From assembly GCA_017435045.1 (NCBI GenBank), contig JAFSFT010000010.1, positions 1 to 58,767 of the forward strand: 58,767 bases of DNA, read 5' to 3'. Source of the stretch: Oscillospiraceae bacterium (GTDB lineage: Bacteria > Bacillota > Clostridia > Oscillospirales > Ruminococcaceae). The notes beneath the pieces were generated by a model. It made no database searches, was not told where the DNA came from, and saw only the letters and a list, made by a program, of their open reading frames with translations. This document shows positions 8,210 to 16,360 of the stretch, in pieces; within the stretch, counting starts at the first letter, position 1; each line of letters starts with the position of its first letter. A program made the position numbers and the translations under genes.

Positions 8210-8560
8210 ATGATTTCAAAAGAGACATACAATATGGTTATGCAGTTCAGGGATGACCGCAACTGGAAGCAGTTCCATAACCCTAAGGACCTTGCCATCT
8301 CAATTAATCTGGAGGCAGCAGAGCTGCTGGAGATTTTTCAGTGGAGTGGTGATGACCTTGTGTGTGCCGACAGCCTTGAAAGAATAAAGGAAGAACTTGC
8401 GGATACAGTTAACTACTGCCTGCTTATGGCAGATGCCTGCGGACTGGATTTAAACGAGATTATTCAGGCGAAGGTAGCGAAGAATGCTGCTAAATATCCT
8501 GTGGAAAAGGCGTACGGCAACAAGGAAAAGTATACACAGTTAAAGGAAAAGAGCAGATAA
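8210..8560 (+). CDS. MazG-like nucleotide pyrophosphohydrolase
   Basis: 116 residues, all-alpha NTP pyrophosphohydrolase fold of the short MazG/dCTPase type that removes pyrophosphate from (possibly damaged or modified) nucleotides. The metal-binding signature is visible: EAAELLEIFQW in the first helix and KEELADTVNYCLLMADACG in the second, giving the ExxE...ExxD pattern. Start at the ATG with AAAGAGGTG upstream. It stands alone between a terminator and a noncoding gap; the 222 bases after it (to 8782) hold no feature I can support beyond the sirtuin promoter region. Substrate unknown. Confidence 0.88.
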   Translation: MISKETYNMVMQFRDDRNWKQFHNPKDLAISINLEAAELLEIFQWSGDDLVCADSLERIKEELADTVNYCLLMADACGLDLNEIIQAKVAKNAAKYPVEKAYGNKEKYTQLKEKSR

Positions 8561-8782
8561 CAGCCGTAGCAGTGTCAGACAGTAAAATTTTTGCAGTTAA
8601 TCCGTATAAATAACAATCAAATAAAATCTGTTTTATCGGCTTGCACCGTAATAAATATAAATTTACTGCAAATTTATATTTATTCTTTTTATGTATTGCA
8701 AAATATCTGCAAAAAGATGTAAAATATACATTAAGTATTCTGTTTTATTTTCACTTTGTATTGCAGCAAAAGGCGGTTGCTT

Positions 8783-9526
8783 ATGAAAGACAAAATCAAA
8801 AGATTCGCACAGATGGTTAAGGAAAGTCAGAAAATTGTTTTCTTTGGCGGTGCAGGTGTAAGCACCGAAAGCGGACTTAAGGATTATCGCAGCAGGGATG
8901 GTATATATAACACCTGCAAAAAATATGGTATTCCCCCAGAAGAAATTTTAAGCATAGACTTTTTCTGGGAACATCCAGAAACTTTTTTTGAGTTTTACAG
9001 GGAATATTTTATATCTGACGCCCTGCCAAACAAGGCACACACAGCTATTGCACAGCTTGAAAAGCTGGGTAAACAGGTTACTGTGGTAACACAGAATGTG
9101 GATGGTCTCCACCAGAAGGCGGGCAGCACACGGGTGCTGGAGCTGCATGGGTCGGCTGCAAAGTACTACTGTGACCGCTGCGGAGAAAAATACGGGGTGG
9201 AATATGTTGCAAATAGGGCGAATGCTGTGCCAAAATGTGCAAAGTGCGGCGGTATAATCCGCACAGACGTTGTGCTGTACGGCGAAAATCTGGACCACAA
9301 TGTTATGGAAAGCACAGTGCGTGCAATTTGGGATGCGGATATGCTTATAATAGGCGGCACATCGCTGACAGTGTATCCTGCGGCATCTTTTATAGAATAC
9401 TTTCACGGAAACCACCTTGTTGTAATAAATAAGGAACAGACCCGCAGTGATGATGCGGCAGATTTGGTTTTTCACGACAGCATAGGTCAGGTTATGACAG
9501 CAATGCTGGACGAAATAAAAGGTTAA
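8783..9526 (+). CDS. cobB: NAD-dependent protein deacylase, Sir2 family
   Basis: 247 residues. Sirtuins remove acyl groups from lysines using NAD. Motifs: GGAGVSTESGLKDYRS (NAD binding), TQNVDGLH, the catalytic His in LELHGSA, and a zinc ribbon with CDRCGEKY and CAKCGG. I use the ATG at 8783 because AGGCGG lies upstream; an in-frame ATG nine codons earlier lacks a ribosome site and would add a basic extension. Next gene azlC begins 25 bases later, so the two may share a transcript, but a functional link is not evident. Confidence 0.95.
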   Translation: MKDKIKRFAQMVKESQKIVFFGGAGVSTESGLKDYRSRDGIYNTCKKYGIPPEEILSIDFFWEHPETFFEFYREYFISDALPNKAHTAIAQLEKLGKQVTVVTQNVDGLHQKAGSTRVLELHGSAAKYYCDRCGEKYGVEYVANRANAVPKCAKCGGIIRTDVVLYGENLDHNVMESTVRAIWDADMLIIGGTSLTVYPAASFIEYFHGNHLVVINKEQTRSDDAADLVFHDSIGQVMTAMLDEIKG

Positions 9527-9551
9527 AAGCAAAAGGAAACGGGGCGGTATT

Positions 9552-10292
9552 TTGGAAAATACATACTCACTTAAATCAGCACACAATAAAACAGCCTTTG
9601 CCGAAGGCTTAAAGGACGGCGTGCCAATAGCACTTGCCTATCTGGCAGTATCATTTTCTCTTGGTATTGCGGCAAAAAATGTAGGCTTTACCCCATGGCA
9701 GGGCTTTGTGGTAAGCACTCTCTGTGCGGCATCTGCAGGGGAATACATTGGCTTTACAATGGTTGCAGCAGGCGCCACACTTATGGAAACTGCAATCGCA
9801 ACACTTATAACCAACGCAAGATATATGCTTATGAGCTGTGCCATGAGCCAGCGTACTGACCCCAAAATGCCGTTTTTTCACCGCATTTTAGTTGGACAGT
9901 ATATCACTGACGAGCTGTTTGGTATAGCCATAGCACGCAAAGGCACATTAAACCCATTCTATTCCTACGGTGCAATTGCCATTGCTGTGCCTGCGTGGTC
10001 AATCGGCACCGCACTTGGGGTTGTTGCAGGCAACATTATGCCGCTTAGCCTTGCAAGTGCATTCAGTGTGGCACTTTACGGAATGTTTATCGCAATTATA
10101 ATTGCCCCTGCACGCAAGGACAAAGTGGTTGCCCTTGTGGTTGTGGCAAGCTTTGTGTTAAGCAGTGTGGGTGCATATCTGCCGTTGTTTGCGGAAATTG
10201 CCGACGGCACAAAAACAATGGTGGTAACTGTGGTTGTAGCCGCCGTAGCTGCTGTGCTGTTTCCACACGAAGATGAACAGGAGGCGGAATGA
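9552..10292 (+). CDS. azlC: AzlC-type branched-chain amino acid exporter, large subunit
   Basis: 246 residues with about seven hydrophobic segments. AzlC with AzlD forms an exporter of branched-chain amino acids (azaleucine resistance in Bacillus; YgaZH in E. coli). Typical features: the early GVPIALAYLAVSFSLGIAA segment and the ALITNARYMLMS-like stretch (here ATLITNARYMLMSCAMS) common to the family. The start is TTG at 9552, preceded by AAGGAAACGGGGCGG. The gene overlaps azlD by one base, indicating translational coupling. Amino-acid export suits an organism fermenting peptides. Confidence 0.92.
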   Translation: MENTYSLKSAHNKTAFAEGLKDGVPIALAYLAVSFSLGIAAKNVGFTPWQGFVVSTLCAASAGEYIGFTMVAAGATLMETAIATLITNARYMLMSCAMSQRTDPKMPFFHRILVGQYITDELFGIAIARKGTLNPFYSYGAIAIAVPAWSIGTALGVVAGNIMPLSLASAFSVALYGMFIAIIIAPARKDKVVALVVVASFVLSSVGAYLPLFAEIADGTKTMVVTVVVAAVAAVLFPHEDEQEAE

Positions 10293-10600
10293 TGAAACCC
10301 GGTATCTACGCCTATATATTGACTATGTTTGTGGTGTCCTTTGCAGTGCGTGTTCTGCCGCTGACCCTTATCAAAAAGCCTATCACAAATAAATTTATAA
10401 AATCCTTTCTTTACTATGTGCCATACGCCACACTTGCGGCGATGACATTCCCTACAATCCTCTACGCCACACAAAGCCCGATTTCGGGTGCGGCGGCACT
10501 TATTGTCGGCCTTGCAACAGCATGGTTCGGTTTTGACCTGTTCAAGGTTGCGGTGTCCTGCTGCGGTGTTGTGCTGCTGGTAGAGATGTTTATACGATAA
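10292..10600 (+). CDS. azlD: AzlD-type branched-chain amino acid exporter, small subunit
   Basis: 102 residues with four predicted membrane helices, the usual size of AzlD. Two adjacent ATG codons exist at 10289 and 10292. The second gives better spacing (seven bases) from the GGAGG at 10280-10284 and a TGATG junction with azlC. The family motif area TFAVRVLPLTLI-like (here SFAVRVLPLTLI) and FLYYVPYATLAAMTFP are recognisable. It partners AzlC in the membrane. Confidence 0.9.
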   Translation: MKPGIYAYILTMFVVSFAVRVLPLTLIKKPITNKFIKSFLYYVPYATLAAMTFPTILYATQSPISGAAALIVGLATAWFGFDLFKVAVSCCGVVLLVEMFIR

Positions 10601-10605
10601 TAAGA

Positions 10606-10640
10606 AAACTCCCTTGCAGATTGAACTGCAGGGGAGTTTG
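10606..10640. terminator. Bidirectional terminator between azlD and the minus-strand gene
   Basis: AAACTCCCTTGCAG pairs with CTGCAGGGGAGTTT. The minus-strand reading has the better T-run (TTTTCTTA). Confidence 0.7.
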
Positions 10641-10658
10641 TTGCTTTGTTGGTATGGT

Positions 10659-11195
10659 CTATCTGCCTTTAAAAATTTTGGAACGCAGGCGTGTTCTGTA
10701 AAGGATAAACATTATTTTTGCGGCAAGGTCGTACAGCATAAAGGTGATGACAAACAGCACAAAAAATGCAATCACAAGGCCGATGGTCATATCGCCAAAA
10801 TCGCCTGTCAGCACAGGACTTGGAAATACAAACAGCAGCAGTGCATAGGTTAAAAAGGTGGTGACAAAAGCGTATGCCGCTTTGAGTGTAAGCTGCAGAA
10901 ATTTTGGCTTTATTCTGTCTGCCCTGAACTTGAACACTGAGTACAGCCCGAATACGCAGACGTACATAAGCACAAATTCCTTTTCCGCAATCATTATCAT
11001 ACTTAAAAGGCTTACAGCAGTATATAGGGTAAAGCCTGTTTTTTCGCCGTATTCCGCAACAACTGGCAGAATTAAAAATGCAGCAATGGCAGGGCACATA
11101 TAGGTGGCCATAGGTATAATGGAGCCCATCAGCATCACAACGATGGACAGGGCACCGAATACGCCGCAAAGGGCAGTTTTGTGTGTAGTTTTCAT
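10659..11195 (-). CDS. Small integral membrane protein, possibly ECF-transporter S-component-like
   Basis: 178 residues with five to six hydrophobic segments and a basic C terminus (RTRLRSKIFKGR). The N-terminal pattern KTALCGVFGALSIVVMLMGS is reminiscent of vitamin-uptake S components and related clostridial membrane proteins, but I see no substrate-specific signature. Convergent with azlD and divergent from rmuC, so it is its own transcript. Treat as an uncharacterised membrane protein. Confidence 0.7.
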   Translation of the reverse strand: MKTTHKTALCGVFGALSIVVMLMGSIIPMATYMCPAIAAFLILPVVAEYGEKTGFTLYTAVSLLSMIMIAEKEFVLMYVCVFGLYSVFKFRADRIKPKFLQLTLKAAYAFVTTFLTYALLLFVFPSPVLTGDFGDMTIGLVIAFFVLFVITFMLYDLAAKIMFILYRTRLRSKIFKGR

Positions 11196-11296
11196 AGCAA
11201 ATCCTTAAGGTGTCGTTTTATGGTAACAATTATCCCTTTTTTTAGTGTGTAAAATGTGATATAATACAATGAGTTTAAAGATACAGCGAGGTAATT

Positions 11297-12631
11297 ATGA
11301 CCGATAAATATATTTTCTATATTATTATAGCACTGCTTGTGGTAAATGTGGTGCTTTCTCTGCTTAAGCTTGTAAAAAAAGATAAGTCGGAACAGCTTGG
11401 TATGCAGATTAAAAACCTTGGCGACGAGCTGGAGGAGTATACCGATAAAAGTAAAAAGGATACCCTTGATTTTCTTGCTCGCCAGCAAAGTCTGCAGAAT
11501 CAGAACCGACAGAATGTACAGCTTATGGAGGAGGCACGCTTCAAGGCTTTCAGCGATACCACACAGGAAAATATCGACACTCTGCGTAAAACAGTAAACG
11601 AGATGGCAGCAGGTCTGGACGGACGTTTTGCAAAGTTTCAGAAGCAGAACGAGGACCAGCTTGCAGAAATGCGTAAAACCCTTGAACAGAAGGTAAGCGA
11701 TATGCAGCAGAGCAACGAGAAAAAGCTGGACGAAATGCGCCAGACCGTTGACGAGAAACTGCAGAAAACACTGGAGGAACGCATCAATCAGAGCTTTAAG
11801 CTGGTAAGCGACCGTCTGGAACAGGTTTACAAATCCCTTGGCGAAATGCAGAAGGTGGGCGAGGGTGTAAATGACCTGCGTAAGGTGCTGTCAAATGTAA
11901 AGACACGCGGTATCTTCGGCGAGGTGCAGTTGGGTGCTATTCTGGAGGAAATTCTTTCTCCCGAGCAGTACGAGGCCAATATTGCAACCAAGAAAAACTC
12001 TGCTGACAGAGTTGAGTTTGCAGTAAAACTGCCGGGGCACGACGACGGCTATGTATACCTGCCAATCGACGCCAAGTTCCCGCTGGATGCGTATCAGAAA
12101 CTGCAGGATGCATATGACTCCGGCGATAAAGAACAGCTGCTGGCAGCCCGCAAGGAGCTGCGTCTGCGCATAAAGGGCTTTGCAAAGGATATACGCACAA
12201 AGTACATAGATGTGCCAAACACAACCGAATTTGCCATTATGTTTCTGCCGCTGGAGGGACTTTATGCCGAGGTTGTCCGTGAGGGTATGGTGGAGGAACT
12301 GCAGAAGGACAAAATCAATATTGCCGGGCCAACCACAATGGCAGCACTGCTGAACAGCCTGCAGATGGGCTTTAAGACACTGGCAATCCAGAAAAGCTCC
12401 GGTCAGGTGTGGAAGGTGCTGGAGGAGGTTAAAACCGAATTTGGCAAATTTGGCGATGTGCTGGCGAAAACACAGGACCGTATGCGTCAGGCCAGCGAGG
12501 AACTGGACAAACTGGTGGGTACACGCACCAATATGATAAACCGAAAACTGCGTGATGTTTCGGAATTTTCGGCTTTGGAAAATAATGAAAAAAATATTAA
12601 AAAAAGTGTTGACAATACGCTGAACATGTGA
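11297..12631 (+). CDS. rmuC: DNA recombination protein RmuC
   Basis: 444 residues. One N-terminal membrane helix (YIFYIIIALLVVNVVLSLL), then about 150 residues of coiled coil, then the RmuC nuclease-like domain with GIFGEVQLGAILEEILSPEQ, LPIDAKFPLDAYQ and EFAIMFLPLEGLYAE. RmuC limits inversions at short repeats; the biochemical activity is not fully established. Start at the ATG after GCGAGGT. The last codons contain the -35 of the following tRNA-Leu gene, so the gene end and the promoter overlap. Confidence 0.96.
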   Translation: MTDKYIFYIIIALLVVNVVLSLLKLVKKDKSEQLGMQIKNLGDELEEYTDKSKKDTLDFLARQQSLQNQNRQNVQLMEEARFKAFSDTTQENIDTLRKTVNEMAAGLDGRFAKFQKQNEDQLAEMRKTLEQKVSDMQQSNEKKLDEMRQTVDEKLQKTLEERINQSFKLVSDRLEQVYKSLGEMQKVGEGVNDLRKVLSNVKTRGIFGEVQLGAILEEILSPEQYEANIATKKNSADRVEFAVKLPGHDDGYVYLPIDAKFPLDAYQKLQDAYDSGDKEQLLAARKELRLRIKGFAKDIRTKYIDVPNTTEFAIMFLPLEGLYAEVVREGMVEELQKDKINIAGPTTMAALLNSLQMGFKTLAIQKSSGQVWKVLEEVKTEFGKFGDVLAKTQDRMRQASEELDKLVGTRTNMINRKLRDVSEFSALENNEKNIKKSVDNTLNM

Positions 12632-12640
12632 TATTATAAT
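12609..12640 (+). promoter_or_regulatory. Promoter of tRNA-Leu(GAG), copy 1
   Basis: TTGACA at 12609-12614 lies inside rmuC. TATTAT at 12632-12637 is 17 bases away and overlaps TATAAT at 12635-12640. Confidence 0.8.
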
Positions 12641-12643
12641 TAG

Positions 12644-12661
12644 GCACTCAAATGAGAGTGC
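12644..12661 (+). other. Hairpin in tRNA-Leu precursor leader, copy 1
   Basis: GCACTC (12644-12649) pairs with GAGTGC (12656-12661), loop AAATGA. It lies between the promoter and the mature tRNA end at 12667. The equivalent hairpin precedes copy 2 at 25881-25898. Confidence 0.6.
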
Positions 12662-12666
12662 AGTTT

Positions 12667-12753
12667 GCGGATGTGGTGGAATCGGCAGACACGCTAGCTT
12701 GAGGGGCTAGTGGTAGCAATATCGTGCAAGTTCAAGTCTTGTCATCCGCACCA
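12667..12753 (+). tRNA. tRNA-Leu (anticodon GAG), copy 1
   Basis: Acceptor GCGGATG pairs with CATCCGC, then A and encoded CCA. Anticodon loop CTTGAGGG gives GAG. A long variable arm (GGTAGCAATATCGTGC) marks class II. The 87 bases are identical to 25904-25990. Confidence 0.97.
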
Positions 12754-12755
12754 GA

Positions 12756-12787
12756 AAAATCTCAATCATTTGATTGGGATTTTTTTA
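12756..12787 (+). terminator. Terminator of tRNA-Leu(GAG) copy 1
   Basis: AATCTCAATCA pairs with TGATTGGGATT, followed by a T-run. Confidence 0.85.
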
Positions 12788-12837
12788 TTTTTATAGAGAT
12801 TTTTCTTTCATAGGGGGATTATCCCTCTCCATGACGA

Positions 12838-12867
12838 ATTATGTTACAGATAAAGCTGTAACATAAT
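12838..12867. repeat. Perfect 12-bp inverted repeat in the tRNA intergenic region
   Basis: ATTATGTTACAG, loop ATAAAG, CTGTAACATAAT. There is no T-run on the plus strand. A second small hairpin (AGGGGGA/TCCCTCT) lies just upstream at about 12812-12830. From 12868 to 13090 I see no gene; this stretch may be relic DNA. Confidence 0.6.
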
Positions 12868-13091
12868 TTCTGTCACACCTCAGATGAAAGTGGCACATGG
12901 TGTACGTCGTACCTGCTGCAATTTAAAAGTTTTGGATTATGAATATCAGCATCAAAAGGTCTGGACAAATCGATTGTGCCCCTTTTATTTATTTAAAGTG
13001 AAATCTGATAATTGTATATATTGTATAATATTTAAAGAGAGTTTATTTAAAAAAATTGCATTAAAAATTTGAAATTTTTTTAAAAAAAGTG

Positions 13092-13120
13092 TTGACAAAG
13101 CGGATATTATGGTATATAAT
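13092..13120 (+). promoter_or_regulatory. Promoter of tRNA-Pro
   Basis: TTGACA at 13092-13097, 17-base spacer, TATAAT at 13115-13120. Confidence 0.92.
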
Positions 13121-13145
13121 AAATCACGTTGTTGAGAGACAGCAA

Positions 13146-13222
13146 CGGGATGTGGCTCAGTTTGGTAGAGCGCCTGGTTTGGGACCAGGATGCCGCAGGT
13201 TCGAATCCTGTCATCCCGACCA
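13146..13222 (+). tRNA. tRNA-Pro (anticodon UGG)
   Basis: Acceptor CGGGATG pairs with CATCCCG, then A and encoded CCA. D arm GGCTCAGTTTGGTAGAGC, anticodon loop TTTGGGA (UGG), T arm CAGGTTCGAATCCTG. The leader just before it folds as TTGTTG/CAGCAA (13129-13145). Confidence 0.97.
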
Positions 13223-13224
13223 CG

Positions 13225-13254
13225 AGAGGTAGTTGAAAAACTACCTCTTTTTTT
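13225..13254 (+). terminator. Terminator of tRNA-Pro
   Basis: AGAGGTAGTT pairs with AACTACCTCT, then seven T. A second terminator-like stem (CCACC..AATAG/CTATT..GGTGG then TTTTT) follows at 13276-13316. Confidence 0.92.
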
Positions 13255-13368
13255 GTACCTAAACATAGTTAAAAGCCACCTGAATAGGTTTGTTCGTTCT
13301 ATTTGGTGGATTTTTGTATTTTTTAACAAGTATTATTTTGTAGCGATTTTGTAGGGAATGCAGGGACG

Positions 13369-13393
13369 AATTGACACAGTATTGACACAGTAA
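13369..13393. repeat. 25-bp repeat, copy A (two tandem 11-mers) beside tRNA-Pro
   Basis: The 11-mer ATTGACACAGT occurs twice head to tail. The full 25 bp recurs exactly at 38873-38897 downstream of tmRNA. It lies immediately before the truncated polyvalent-protein remnant. Read on the minus strand it could be the tail of a coding sequence (TVSILCQF) that diverges after this point in the two copies. Likely an integrase-related scar or arm-type site; inference. Confidence 0.7.
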
Positions 13394-13421
13394 ATTTACT
13401 TGAAATGCTCGGTAAGTTTGC

Positions 13422-16019
13422 TTGCAGTGTCAGCCTTTTCTTTGCCTTGTGGGTAACACTCTGGAGCACGTTATTGCGGCAATGAAAACCGATTACATCG
13501 ACTATATTATCCCATTCCACAGAAGCCAGATTAAAACCAAGGACTTTGGCAAGCTTGACATACAGGGCAATGATGACTTTACAGTTATTCAGCTTGAAAA
13601 GATAAAAGACCCGAAGACAGGCAGATGGAGAAATCCAAGAAATGCCGAGGAAAGAAAACTTATTCCGTCTGTTGATGACTGGTGGGATTACGATGCAACA
13701 GCCGAACAGAATGCAAGAAACTACCTTAAACTTTGTCACGAAAGAGGCATAAAACCGAAGTTTATCGGCAGCATAGGCAGCAAGGCGAAAGGCACACAGA
13801 AGAATGTTAACCTTGCCTATGAAACCGATGATGCCAGTGTGATTTACAGCGAAACACTGCCTATCCGTGAAGGCTATTACAAACTGCTTGTTGACTTCCG
13901 CAGATATGACAACAGCGGAAAAGCGATAAGACAGCAGCCTGTTGTGCCGAACTTTAATGTGAATGTTATCAAGGAAATGCTTGATGCATATAAGTATGAA
14001 GGCAGCCCGACTGATGCAAACTACAAAAACGATGCAGTGCAGGAAATTGTTGATGAATTTATCAGCAAATTTGGCGACAAAAAGCCTACAGAGGCAGATA
14101 TCCTTGGCTACAAAGGCGAATACAACGAACTGACAAGCATCCGCAACTACAACGAAGATGCCACAGAGGATGTGGAGAGGTTGTATGGGGTGAGGGAGAG
14201 CAGAAAGATGGATGCTGAATATATGGATGCATACTGGGATGGTGATGATGACAGAATGCAGGAACTTGTTGATGAAGCCGCATATAAAGCAGGCTACAAA
14301 TACAAGGCGTATCACCATACAGAAAATGGATTCACAGTATTTGACCTTGATAAAGCAAGAAAAAATATGGACATTCAGGGATTCTACTTTTTTGCTGATG
14401 CAGAGGAAGGCAATGAGTACGGCTCTGTGACCTATGACACCTATCTCAAGATGGAAAATCCATACATTGTTGACAGCAGGGAAAAACAGAATGCGATACC
14501 TTTTGATATGTCCAAGGACAATGCAGGGGTAACTGCAAGAGAGTGGTTGCAGGAACAAGGGTACGACAGTGTTATCCGTAAAGCTGAATACTTTGGTGCA
14601 GGAGCAGATGAATATATCGTATTTGATTCCAGCCAGATAAAATCCGCAGAAGCTATGACATTTGAAGATGACGAGTATGGCGAAGGCGACATAATCCCAT
14701 TAAGCGAAAGATTTAATGAGGATAATAAGGATATTCGTTACAGTACAAAACCTGGTCCTATGGAGCGTGATATTGAAAATATGGATGAAGAAGGTTACAA
14801 TAGGTATGGGTGGGCCATTCTTAACAAAGATTATGAGGGAGAATGGTTGCTTACCGATGAAGATGTAGCTATCTTCCATGAAATAAAAAGAAAAGTAGAT
14901 TTTGATGCTTATAGAAACATTGAAAATGAACAAATGTATTTTATAGGGAGAAAAGTCGTTTATTCTGATGGAGATAAGAAAGATGCTTCATTTGATGCTA
15001 TAGTTATTGTACATAGTGGCTCAAATGAGTTTGTCGCAGATGTGCAGGAGAATTTTTATGAAAACAGTAAATACCTTTCCATACAAGATGCGTATGGAAT
15101 TATTAGAGAAATGTTTAAAAATGCAGATATCCGCCTCTATACTCCACAAAATGTCCGAAAATATTGGGGGGCAAAAAACGGAGGAACTTTGCGAGGAAAA
15201 AGCCAAACAGCTTTTAGCAAAAATAAGGGACAGCAAAGATAAAACAGAAGTTACAAAAATAATAATCAGATTTCTCGAGGAAGATTAACAGGATATACAA
15301 GCGAAAACTTGGGAGAGTACAAACTTGATGGCAAACATCCTGTTGTGGTTCTTGTAGATGGCAAAAAACACACCATATACAATATGCAGGATGGATACCT
15401 GTCTATTTCAGGCAGAAAAATGTTTGATACTTTGAGGGAAACTATTGAAGATTCCAATGATTATATCGAAGAACTAAATCCACCAAACCCTTACCGAAAA
15501 GAACACAAAGGAACGTACCGCGACTCCCGCAAACGTGAGCTAACCATCCCAGACGGTCACAAAGAACGTGGTTTCAACGAAAGTGTCCGCACAAAATCTG
15601 ACTACGATAAGGTTATACAGCAGGAGTTTATCGATTTCCCTGAAATCTACAAACAGCTTGCCAACAAGGTAACAAAAGCAAAAGCGAAAGCTATTATGGA
15701 TAAAGGCTTGGCATTTGCCGAAGCAGAGTTCCCGAAACTGCTTGAAAGAATGGATGCCACAGCAATCGCCCTTGGCGATTTGATGGCAAGGGAATACAGC
15801 AATATGGGTGAATATGACAAGGCTGTTACAGTAATCCGTGATATGGCAAGACAGCTTACCAAAGCCGGTCAGTTCTCGCAGGCTGCGGTTATTGCACTGA
15901 CAAAGAGCAACCCTATGACAGCTTTGGCTTATGCAAAACGTGATATCGCAAAGCTGAATACCGATGGACACATAGTTTTGTACAGTCAGCCTGCTTGGTA
16001 TGATGTTTGTGAAATTTAA
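13422..16019 (+). pseudogene. Remnant of a phage/ICE polyvalent protein with ART-like domain
   Basis: One reading frame of 865 codons interrupted by a single TAA at 15240-15242. The part before it (606 residues) and after it (residue run from 15243) are in the same frame. Family cues: DYIDYIIPFHRS near the start, an ADP-ribosyltransferase-like segment of polyvalent proteins around residues 290-445 (AYHHTENGFTVFDLDKAR, ADEYIVFDSSQIKSAE, then RFNEDNKDIRYS), and after the stop GHKERGFNESVRTK and AGQFSQAAVIALTKSNPM. Such multi-domain proteins are delivered with mobile elements. The N terminus is cut off near the 25-bp repeat and the C-terminal helicase/methylase parts are missing. A 45-residue alternative frame at 15151-15288 overlaps the stop. 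No other element genes remain here. Confidence 0.8.
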
Positions 16020-16121
16020 ATTATTAGAATTTGTGCAGCATAGATTGACCGCAATAATATTGACTTTAAAAGCTTAATATGGTAACATTTTTTACAGAAG
16101 ATTTTGATGGAGGTAGTTATA

Positions 16122-16268
16122 ATGACACATATCAAAACAATTGAAACTCGCAATCTCTGTGAAAGTGCAAAGAACGGCGGCTGCGGCGAATGCCAGACAT
16201 CCTGCCAGTCTGCTTGCAAAACAAGCTGCGGTATTGCTAACCAGCAGTGTGAAAACATAGAAGAATAG
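16122..16268 (+). CDS. scfA: SCIFF ranthipeptide precursor (six-cysteine-in-forty-five-type)
   Basis: A 48-residue peptide with a strong GGAGG ribosome site. It starts MTHIKTIETRNLCESAK and carries the conserved core GGCGECQTSCQSACKTSCG. Cysteines are at 13, 21, 24, 28, 32, 36 and 43. SCIFF peptides are nearly universal in Clostridia and are processed by an adjacent radical-SAM/SPASM enzyme that makes thioether links from Cys to the alpha or gamma carbon of another residue. Here there are seven cysteines; the one at position 13 looks extra to the usual six. The maturase starts 92 bases downstream, with a terminator hairpin between the two genes. The biological role of SCIFF is unresolved; it is thought to be exported or to act in signalling. 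Confidence 0.95.
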   Translation: MTHIKTIETRNLCESAKNGGCGECQTSCQSACKTSCGIANQQCENIEE

Positions 16269-16280
16269 TAAGTGCACAAG

Positions 16281-16306
16281 ATGCCGCCATAATGGCGGCA
16301 TTTTTT
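16281..16306 (+). terminator. Terminator between SCIFF and its maturase
   Basis: ATGCCGCCAT pairs with its near-complement AATGGCGGCAT, followed by six T. It probably lets abundant precursor mRNA be made with less maturase mRNA. Confidence 0.9.
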
Positions 16307-16360
16307 GTAGAACAAAGCTGCAGAGAAATTTCTGCGGATTACATAAAAGGGGAAAAGAGA

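Noticed and set aside
12884-13072. 62-residue plus-strand frame between tRNA genes
   Set aside because: No ribosome site, AT-rich tail and no recognisable motif; probably chance.
12985-13329. Minus-strand frame containing RIRTCGILVPNQALYQ
   Set aside because: It is the well-known false protein obtained by translating the complement of a tRNA gene (here tRNA-Pro).
13323-14558. Minus-strand frame opposite the polyvalent-protein remnant
   Set aside because: No family match or ribosome site; only its last 20 or so codons (over the 25-bp repeat) might be a real integrase tail, which is reported as a repeat instead.
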